Assembly: GCA_033064195.1 (NCBI GenBank)
Contig: JARBJD010000172.1
Span: forward strand, 62,001-126,000
From: Blattamonas nauphoetae
Lineage: Eukaryota > Preaxostyla > Oxymonadida
Length of the DNA stretch: 64,000 nucleotides
Reading direction: 5' to 3'
The notes below the pieces were generated by a model. It had not been told where the DNA came from and did no database searches. It saw only the letters and a list, made by a program, of their open reading frames with translations. The stretch's first letter is position 1; each line of letters begins with the position of its first letter. Positions 56,601 to 64,000 of this stretch are shown here, piece after piece. The translations under genes and the position numbers were made by a program.

Positions 56601-58224
56601 CGTCTGGAACCCAGTTGGACGAGCATCCTCTGAATCGGAGGAAGGAGAGTGACAGAGTTGTCACTTGGTTGATGAAAACGCCGCCAGTACGATCTGTGGA
56701 TGAACAGTCAATGAACGCACTGTTGGAGAGGGTCAAGATTTCCGAATGGGCGTACACAGCTCCGTCATAATCTGCCTCGGACAGTTCGAAAAAGCAATTA
56801 CTAATGACCGACGAAGACCCATTCACAATAATAACACTTCCCCCACAGTTTGAAGAGCTGGGAGCATAGAGTGTTGAACATTCCGTGAAAGATGAGTCAG
56901 AGATGGAGATTGCATGCTTCGAGATTGTTGAACAGTACAAGTATACAGCACCCCCATCATCGTTCCTGCCTGTGCAGGTGCATCTGTGGAAGAAGCAAGT
57001 CCTAACGGTGAGTGAGGAATATGCATATTCGAGATAGATCGCAGCTCCGCCACCATAATTCTGGTGAAGTGCGATGGTCATCGTGTTGAATGTGCAGAGA
57101 GTGAAGGTGACGGAGGTCACGTCTGCTGTGACGTTGTTTAGACGAGATCCTTGGGTGTAAGTCTTGTTTTGAAAGGTTTTCACTGCGTTTCGTTCGCGGA
57201 TACACGATGAGAAGGAGGTGTTCAGACATGTCAGACTCCCTCCCAAGTTCGGCGACATCATTCCTGTCCCGCTGTCGTGGTTTGTGCTCTTCCCAACACT
57301 ACTCCCAACCACGACCTGACTCACTTCACTTCCGAACAGCTGCTTGCCTGGAAAACACGCAGACGACGATGAAACATTCACAAGAGTGCTTGAGAGCAGA
57401 TAAGTTTCCATTCGAAGAGTACAACCAGAGGCTCCCAAACGGGATCCTTGTTCATTCATCCCAAACGAGAACAGAGGGCCAGCTCCAAAAATCAGATCCT
57501 TCGATTCCAACCAGAGTCCTGTTCCAATCACAGTAATCCCTTCCATTTCGGCATTTCGCAAATCAGACAAGTCGATAGATGGAGAAGAGACGAGTGGTGG
57601 GTGTGGATCGGCCAGACCAACAAATGGTGCAATGGAGTCCGATCTCGAGTGATGCGTAACGTCACATTACATCACTGTCGATCCCAAAGATCTCTCCCCA
57701 TTTTCAGATGATATGATCACAAACGGGCAAATATTACTGCTTGATGTGATCGAGCTGCACGAAAAGCGCACAATCGAGCCAGCCACAGAGCAGATTGATT
57801 TCGAGTCCGAATTCACCAGCGCGTGCACTCCTTCAACACAAAACGTGCTGTTCCGAACATCAAACATGGACGTGGTGGCTGTTGTTTCATGATCACTCCA
57901 TTGTGGAGATGTGGGTGATGTTCTCTTTGTTGCCCGATGCTTTGGAGACGACACAGTATGTTCGGAATTTGGCGAGTTGAGTTCCTGGAAGATGAATGTT
58001 GTACGATTCCCAAGAAGCGAGACATTTTCGGATATGATTGGGATTGTCGAGGAGATGACGATATCCTCGTGTAGCCTCAATATCTTCGATTTGAGGAGTT
58101 CATTCTTATTTCCATTGTCATTTTGGATGCTTAGAAGTGGTCGAAAAAAGGTTGGGGTATTTTGCAGGTGAGAGTGGGTGGAGAGGAGGAGAGCGAGGAT
58201 GACTAGAAAACTGTTCATTGACAC
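50611..58224 (-). CDS. Surface protein with beta-helix, tandem IPT-like modules, membrane segment and pseudokinase lobe
   Basis: The reading frame starts at 58224 (or the ATG two codons on) with a signal peptide (SFLVILALLLSTHSHL) and runs to 50611, interrupted by one TAA at 57667-57669. Both sides are in the same frame. A 27-base GT-AG segment (57644-57670) could remove the stop, but the codons inside look protein-like. The N-terminal third has Pmp-like turns (NYGGGAAIYLE, DDGGAVYLY). The middle has tandem Ig/IPT-like modules (PPRITSI, FDLSVSGSNLPSG, VKIGGSG, YNTEYTI), arranged as a 414-residue super-repeat. A CGDKARPCHSI cassette, a membrane helix (WWIPLLVSLVCLLLLIVIVVMIC) and a kinase-lobe remnant follow (SPHWVLVN, RWRAPE, VFSLGLVLWEVWTGEVPW, DPKERPSL). 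It is probably a receptor-like adhesin. Confidence 0.75.
52900..56000 (-). repeat. Coding super-repeat with period about 1242 bases
   Basis: The block coding WLNGKKD occurs near 54591 and again near 55833, 1242 bases (414 codons) apart. The following modules (FNVTSTKCFVNFSIG, HPPRITS/HPPKITS, TSTVKIGG, DDEHIL, CSLGGVQEKS) recur in the same order. Partial third units lie at each side. The copies differ by scattered changes, so the duplication is not brand new. Confidence 0.8.
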
Positions 58225-58681
58225 GCTCGGACTAATCCATGTTCCGGCTAGCCCAATATCATTTCAAGTGAAGCTTCTTTGAACTATTCTTTCATTGCAG
58301 ATTGGATATTCACTGAGAGATTGCTGTTGCGTTGTAGAAATCGTTCCGAAAAATGGCCATCGAATTCCCAAGGAGAATAAGTCTTCTGAGATAATGACAC
58401 AAGAAACAGAATCTGGATCAGGCTTTCAAGTTGAGAGAGTGAGTAAATCAGGTCTGCCCCCACGAGGGTTGATGAGAACTGAATGTGATTCTGGACTGCT
58501 TTTCTGACTTCTTGCTCTGGTTAGAATGGAAAACCGAACTAACTGAATATTCGAGACGACTGAGGGGTCGGTTCGTTGAATTGACGAGAGATTCATCACA
58601 GTGAGTTGGTGTTTAAATGCCCATAAATTCTTGAAATGTCAAGAACTTACTAAACCAGAGAACCAAAACTAAGTCAGTGAG
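58225..58681. other. Divergent intergenic region
   Basis: It lies between the start of the minus-strand adhesin gene and the plus-strand peptidase fragment. The adhesin promoter must lie here, but no motif could be picked out. The small frame 58295-58507 has no family character. Confidence 0.35.
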
Positions 58682-58924
58682 ATGAGAACGAAAACAAAAA
58701 CGCGAACAATAGTGCTGCTGATATCTATGATTTACTTCTGCGATTGTGTGTACAACAGGACTGAAACGTGGCCAAAAAAAACTTGTCGTGCTGTGACGTT
58801 GATGGGCTGGGGTGAGGAGAATGGGGTGAAATACTGGCTCCTCCAGAACTCGTGGGGACCGGAATGGGGTGAGAATGGCTTCTTCAGAATCCATCTTGAG
58901 AATGATGACGAGAAAAAGGAGTAA
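58682..58924 (+). pseudogene. C-terminal tail of a cathepsin B-like cysteine peptidase
   Basis: The last 50 residues ([34 protein letters not shown], cited here in shorter parts: [32 protein letters not shown]) fit the papain-family C-terminal region with the catalytic Asn of QNSWG and the Trp after it. The first 30 residues of the frame have no peptidase character. The catalytic cysteine, occluding loop and propeptide are absent, and no upstream exon that supplies them was found. It is a gene tail left by a deletion or duplication, comparable to the ABC transporter tail at 26771. Confidence 0.75.
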
Positions 58925-59024
58925 ATCACGGCAATACTGGATGGTGAAAGTGACACACACGATCACCCGTCATGCTTGGCACGTCTGGTTGGTCAGAGAG
59001 ATGATGACCTTCTCGAATCGGCAT

Positions 59025-62000
59025 TCAGACGTCGATGACGTCGAAGTCGATCATTCTCCGTTTGAGGTGTTCTCGTCGGATGGTGTCGAGCAGAATCCCA
59101 ATCACAGCAATTCCTTTCTCGTAGTCATCGCAAAACGACGAACACGACACTGCGAACACAATATGATCCAACAGATCCTGCGTCACCAGCTTCATCCGAA
59201 CAGTATCAGACGAGAAGCGGACAAAGCGATGGAAGAACTCGAGAGCAGCAGACACGACGGCAGGAACGCGATGTCTGAAAAGATGAAGAGAGAGAAGACA
59301 GACAGCAGAAACGTGGAAAGAGAGCGGAGGTGCTGGAGTGTGGTGTGGACCGGGTGAATCCCTGTGGATGGATGAAAACAGGAGTGAGCAGACCTATCGA
59401 GTGGAAGGATCGTACAAACAGCGAAAGAAGTGGGAAGAGTCTGTTCGTCGTATCGAATTGTATTGCGGAGAGCGCGAAATATTCGACGAACAATTGAGTG
59501 GTGAGTGGAGTGACGAGGGAGACGATACCAGAGTGAGAGGAGAGAGTTTGGAGGACGCCTCGCTGAGCACCAGCCAGTGAAGGAAGGTGGCAGAGGAGCG
59601 GCGAGTCGAAGTGTGCAGGAATGTTGAGCCAGTGAAGAGACACAACAATACTCCCAGCGTACCACAACACATCCAGATCTGTTTCCTGTGGATTTAACGA
59701 GTCAAAAGGTGCCAACATCTTGAAGACTTTGGCGAGAGACGAGCAAGCACCGAAAGGAGCGACACGTCCACAGAGATTCACTATTCGATTCAGAAATACA
59801 GTCCCAATGTGTATGTTGGCTCTGAGGAGGTGAGGAGAGGAGAGAAGAAGGTCGAGAAGGCGAGATGGAGGGAAAGACGAGAACAGCCAGTGAAACTCAT
59901 TGAATGTGACATGCTGATTCTCGAAATATCCAACAACGTCCAAAAAGACAGAGAGAGTGCGTTCATTGAAGTGAAGAGGGACGCACCGAACGAGGAGGGA
60001 GTGGAGTCCGACGAGAGGAGTGCTGATGAACTTGCTCGAATTTGAGATTGTTTGAGGTGGCAGATAGTCCTGGAACAAAGCAGTTGGACTGTCACGGAGA
60101 TATCGCTCGAAAATCAAATCCATCGGAAAGAAGGAGTGTCTGTGTTTGATGTCGATGGAGGTGTGGTTGAGAAAGAGTACGGGATTCAGTGCTGGGCTGA
60201 ACAGATGTGGACTGAGGTCCAAATTGAGTGTGATGAGTTCGGTGAGCTCAGATGGGAAACAATAACCATGATACAAAGACATCACTTCGGCGATGTAGAT
60301 GTGTGCTTGAGTGAGATGAAGTTTTGATTTGAACTCACCTGGCCATGCACCAGGTTTGTCTGCGAGACGATCCAGCATGCGATGCCTCTTCTCAAACTGA
60401 AGAATGAAGTTCAATTTCCATTGTCCAGTCATTGTTACATTGGGGGATAAAAGAAGATAATAGACAAAGCGGCAGGCTTCATCGAATAAATCCCCTTCTG
60501 TCTGGTCGGTTGTCATAAATCCATCGAAATCGAAGTCCTCCACACGCATGTCACGTCCAGGTTCACCTAGTGCTCGGTTGGACAGCCAGGTTTGCCACAA
60601 AAACAGGTTCGCCATCTGCTCAAAATGTGTTCCGTCTCGGAAAGCAGATCGGAGAGTCCGAAACTGGTCGGCACGGGGATCAAGGATGGAATGAAAACTG
60701 AGGATTTGGAGGAAGATAGAGAAGTGGAGTCTTGCGATGACTTGGCTGGAGTTGAGTAAACCAGCGATGACGAGGGTGATAAAGCTGTCCAGATTGATGA
60801 TGCATTGTGTTGACTGTGTGGTTTCAAGGACCTGACGGCACCGACGGAGTGATTGGACCAGTTTGGAGTCGTCGGTCTCCTCGAGCATCGATGGGCCGAA
60901 TCTCTCGTCGATGGAGACTGGGATGGTGGAGGGAGTCTTGGAGAGGTTCAGATCCTTCTCCGAGGTCAAGTCCGTGCGGAGTTTCCAGGGGAAGGAATTG
61001 ATTTGTGGTTTGGAGAGGAGTGAATGGATCATGGTGAGGATCTCAAGAGATTGAATGTTGGTGACATGATGCGAGTTTCGTTGATTCGACCGAGCTGACT
61101 GCAACGATGAGAGGAGCTGGGTGTCTGAAGAGGTAGGGGAGTGCTGCGATGGGAGCTGAGTCTCAGTCGAGAGGCTCGACAAGGAGTGAAGTGAACAGTC
61201 GCTCCGAAAAGGTTGGCGAACATGGTCCGCCCGAAGAACCGCCGACGAAGACTCAGCTCGACTGTTCTCTTCGAATCGAGGTGGGTTGGCCCTGTTTTGA
61301 TGCTTCACTTGGAGAGCTTCGAGTGTTGGTCGGAAACAGCGAGATTGGAGGAACGAAAGATCAGTCTGAAGAACAGACAACGATTCACCAAGAATGAAAG
61401 CATACCAGTGATGTCACTCCCTTCTCCACCATCTCCATCATCGTCACCCATTCTTCCCAGTCGAAGTGCAGATTCCTCACGACCTCCAAAGAACGAGTTT
61501 CCTTCACCTTGTCCACCGCATTCAGAAGCTGTGCTGACTTTGCAACATCACTTCCACGCAGAAAAGAGTGGGGAGTTGGAACAAAACTATCGAATTTGGA
61601 GGGTGATAGGACAGCGTGACAGAAAGCTTGAGCGAGAGGTTCGGTGAGGTGGAAGAGGGTGCGAGGATCAAGCTCGTAGTAACCACGATAAAAGTCAAGG
61701 AAATATTGGAAATGATCGTGTGGTGACGAATCAGGGAGAATGAGATCACCCGAAGCGATGAAGTGTTCGAGAAGGGCAACCAAGATTCGCGAGCAGACAG
61801 CTTGGATACTGTGGTCAAGTGGGAGAATCAGTCGCATCGTTTGGTCGAGAGTCCGATGGATGTCGAAAAAGAACGAGGAGAGGGTAGATAAGTCAGAACC
61901 GAGGGAACCAACATTAGATTGTGGTTCCTGTTTTGTGGAGTAAGTATCTGCACATTGAGTGAAGAAAGAGGAATAACAAACCGATTAAGATTGTGGAGGA

Positions 62001-62304
62001 CCCGTCAATTCGTATGCTTTCAAAGGAAAGGGGCGGTGCAGAAGGATCGTGTTTTCTGAACAATTCCACGCCAATCGCTGCTTCAATAAACCATTCCATC
62101 AATCTCTGCACCAAGTCAACAAACAAACAGACAACACACCGTCCAAGGAAGATCCTCATTTCCTCTCACAAACTCCTCCATGAACGATGAAACAGATTCG
62201 TTCCGGATTTCCGAGGAAAGTGCATATTGGTCCATTGTATTTTCGCCACTTTGAATAGACCCATTCAAACTTGTGTTTAGAGAGATTGAAATTAGATCAC
62301 TCAT
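59025..62304 (-). CDS. Large helical protein of unknown function, six exons
   Basis: Exons 62140-62304, 61982-62105, 61406-61947, 59394-61365, 59313-59361 and 59025-59274 are separated by introns of 34, 34, 40, 32 and 38 bases. Their lengths sum to 3102 bases, exactly 1034 codons with stop, giving 1033 residues. The start is ATG at 62304 (MSDLISISLNTSLNGS); an in-frame ATG 16 codons upstream is an alternative. The protein is helical and leucine-rich throughout, with stretches such as LDSFITLVIAGLLNSSQVIA and EALVQ-type helices, and no signal peptide, membrane helix or known catalytic motif. It may be a HEAT-like scaffold. The gene is divergent from the one starting at 62411, with about 106 bases between the starts. 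Confidence 0.75.
59275..59312 (-). other. Spliceosomal intron (38 bases)
   Basis: It runs GTTTCTGCTG to CATCTTTTCAG in the minus-strand sense and joins the 49-base exon to the last exon in phase. Confidence 0.85.
59362..59393 (-). other. Spliceosomal intron (32 bases)
   Basis: It runs GTCTGCTCAC to CCATCCACAG in the minus-strand sense and splits a GGG codon. It makes FHSIG continue into IHPVHTTLQHL. Confidence 0.85.
61366..61405 (-). other. Spliceosomal intron (40 bases)
   Basis: It runs GTATGCTTTC to CTGTTCTTCAG in the minus-strand sense and joins EKGVTSL to TDLSFLQSRC between codons. Confidence 0.85.
61948..61981 (-). other. Spliceosomal intron (34 bases)
   Basis: It runs GTTTGTTATTCC to CAATGTGCAG in the minus-strand sense and splits a GAT codon. 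Confidence 0.85.
62106..62139 (-). other. Spliceosomal intron (34 bases)
   Basis: It runs GTGTGTTGTC to CTTGGTGCAG in the minus-strand sense and joins DLPWT to RLMEWFIEAAIG between codons. Confidence 0.85.
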
Positions 62305-62410
62305 TTCGGTGGTGGTTGTGGTCAAGACAAAGTCTGGAAGAAATGAGTGCAAGAATGTGAGAGATAGATGATAATACTGGTATAGCGGAGAGTGTTTGAT
62401 TGTTCAAGAG
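62305..62410. promoter_or_regulatory. Compact bidirectional promoter region
   Basis: Only about 106 bases separate the start codons of two divergent multi-exon genes, so both promoters must fit here or overlap the first exons. The stretch has a GGTGGTGGTTGTGG run near 62308-62322. No named core element could be assigned. Confidence 0.5.
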
Positions 62411-64000
62411 TGTATGTTGTACACCAAAATGTGGTATTTTCTGAATGATATCGTGAAGATAAAAGTGTTTGGTTGGATCAACTGGATGACAGCACTCAGA
62501 CGACAACCAGAGAAATTCGGAGATACCACGTGGCAACTTTGCCTGGAACTTTGCTCTCGGGGACAAGATTTCAGCCCTATGAAAGAAACACTGCTGATTG
62601 AACGATTGAAATGTCTCTTTCTCAATTCCATTCCATTTTTTTACTCTTTACAGCAAGCCCAACCGAAATTTTCATCTTTTTGGAGTGTCTTGGTTCTTTT
62701 CCCATTGACTCTGGATGGAATATCCTCAATTCTCTCGTTCCATCTTGGTCACCTGGCACAGGAAAGACAAAGAACGACATCGAACATCTTCGCAAATTTA
62801 CGAAGAAGTGCCTCGATTCAGTTCTTGAACTATCCCTCAAGCCAACAAATCATCAATCGGTTGCACAACCTCTTGGTGTTCACCAGAGAACCACCAAACC
62901 AACCTCTGCTCCAAGGAACGGGAATAACATCATTCGCTCAATCCTCTTTTTCGTCTCCACCGAAGCAGACAAGCTGTGCACACCTTCCACACCGATTTCT
63001 TCACAAAAATCTGTCCAACTGAACTGTTATCCTCTCTCCTTGATACGCCCAACTCTTCCAACTCTTCTGTTGTTCTTGCTCTCGGAGGATGAAGAAATAT
63101 CATCTATGGCACAATCACTGCTGATGCAAGCGACACACATGGATGGAGGATGCTTTTGTCTTCTCAAGACCTCATTGTCACCGTCAACTCTCCTGGATGA
63201 TTTGAATCCAAGAACTCTGGACTATCTTTCGTACCGTGGAGCCTCTTTTTTAAATTATCCTGATATGGATGATTTCATCGATACTATGCTTCCTCTCATC
63301 CAGAGTAGCAAGCAAAACACGAACGAAATGAAGTCGAGTGAAATCTTGCTCACTTTGCTCAAGAAATTTCGTTTGCCTCTCGAAACGGATATCTCGAATT
63401 ATCACCTAAATTTTCTGCAAAGTTCAGTTCTGGATCAGCTGTTAAACGATCTTCATCCATCATGCTTCACTCAACTCCTGACAGAATGTATAAAGATGAA
63501 CAAACAAACTGAAATCACATTTTCACTCACGGAAGCAAATCTTTGCAAACTAATTGACAACGTGGATGTTGTTTCTTCACCCGAACTGGCCACACTCCTC
63601 GTCGCCTTCCTCAGCTCAGCCCACAAACTCTATTTTCCCTCCGCACGCTTTGCTGGAGTCACCCATTCCAATGCACAGCCCAAGGAAATGCGTACAGGCC
63701 TTGTATTGGCCGAACTCCTTCTGAATCATGTCGTCAAAGCCGAACAAATCCCAAACTGTATCTCGGCACTTCTGCTGCATCTGATCTCGAGTCCCAACTT
63801 GAATTATACCAACACGCTCGTCCATGCCGTCCATCTGAACATCGAGCACCTTTTTGGTTCGCGACTGAATGCCGAACGAATCCCTTCGTTGTTCCGAGCT
63901 CTCCTCGACTTTGAGGCAGTTCTGCCAGTCATATCTGGCAGCCATCAAGTCGAGATTGCTATTCTGGTGGAATTATGCAGATATCGTGTTTTCAATATCA
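62411..64000 (+). CDS. Helical protein of unknown function, 5' part; continues past the window
   Basis: Exon 1 (62411-62612, MLYTKMWYFLNDI) is joined by a 41-base intron (62613-62653, GTCTCTTTC to CTTTACAG) to an exon that stays open to the last base of the window. Across the intron a split TCA codon restores the frame (LIERLK then SSPTEIFIFLECLGSFP). The open stretch is at least 448 codons and reads as ordinary protein: SLIRPTLPTLLLFLLSEDEE, MDDFIDTMLPLIQSS, SPELATLLVAFLSSAHKL, LNIEHLFGSRLNAERIPSLF. It looks like another leucine-rich helical-repeat protein. Function is not recognised. Start choice rests on the first ATG of the exon; the next one is five codons on. Confidence 0.65.
62613..62653 (+). 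other. Spliceosomal intron (41 bases)
   Basis: It starts GTCTCTTTCTC, has a long T tract and ends CTCTTTACAG. Its removal links exon 1 to the 448-codon open stretch in phase. Confidence 0.8.

Noticed and set aside
57667-57669. Reassigned stop codon (TAA read as glutamine, as in some oxymonads)
   Set aside because: Other genes here end cleanly in TAA, TAG and TGA, and well-supported spliced models contain no internal TAA or TAG.

Overview
The window looks like nuclear DNA of an anaerobic protist. It has about a dozen GT-AG introns of only 28-46 bases, no bacterial operon signals, and several giant genes coding for extracellular beta-helix proteins of the chlamydial Pmp/pectate-lyase-like kind that end in a membrane segment and a degenerate kinase lobe. 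This combination fits an oxymonad-like member of Preaxostyla (the Blattamonas/Monocercomonoides group). The assignment is an inference from gene style; no rRNA or tRNA gene was seen that would settle it. Genes end in TAA, TAG and TGA, so the standard code is assumed.

Layout. 1-1879: edge fragment of a DIRS-like tyrosine-recombinase element, inserted in the 3' part of an adhesin-like gene (1880-7086, minus). 7417-10225: a P-loop NTPase gene of RHS/Crinkler style, interrupted. 10304-14892: a DIRS retrotransposon that looks whole, with a Gag-like ORF, RT/RNase H, tyrosine recombinase, inverted ends and an internal complementary region. 15217-26163: an intact 3648-residue adhesin/membrane/pseudokinase gene. 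26771-27076: the tail of an ABC transporter. 27403-30705: helical-repeat type genes on the minus strand. 31001-31140: a 30-base minisatellite. 32269-32760: a SPRY-like piece. 33572-34240: the last exon of an unknown gene. 34383-36883: a PIF/Harbinger-like DNA transposon with a 3-base target duplication. 37075-45514: a second adhesin/pseudokinase gene. 46386-48067: an intron-containing helical-repeat gene. 50611-58224: a third adhesin/pseudokinase gene (minus) with tandem IPT-like modules. 58682-58924: the tail of a cathepsin B-like peptidase. 59025-62304: a six-exon gene (minus). 62411 to the right edge: a divergent gene that leaves the window.

How the pieces fit. Four members of one surface-protein family dominate the window. 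Each has CG-x4-PC-x-S cassettes and GGA/GGG beta-helix turns. The three with intact 3' ends also have one membrane segment and a C-terminal lobe that keeps the APE-like, VxxLGLxLWExxTGxVPf and DPxxRPxL motifs but lacks recognisable HRD and DFG motifs. Only the 15217-26163 copy is uninterrupted. One is cut by the recombinase element, one has a frame change and an in-frame stop, and one has an in-frame stop. Together with gene tails (ABC transporter, peptidase) and several mobile elements, this looks like a fast-turnover, possibly variable-surface region between ordinary multi-exon genes.
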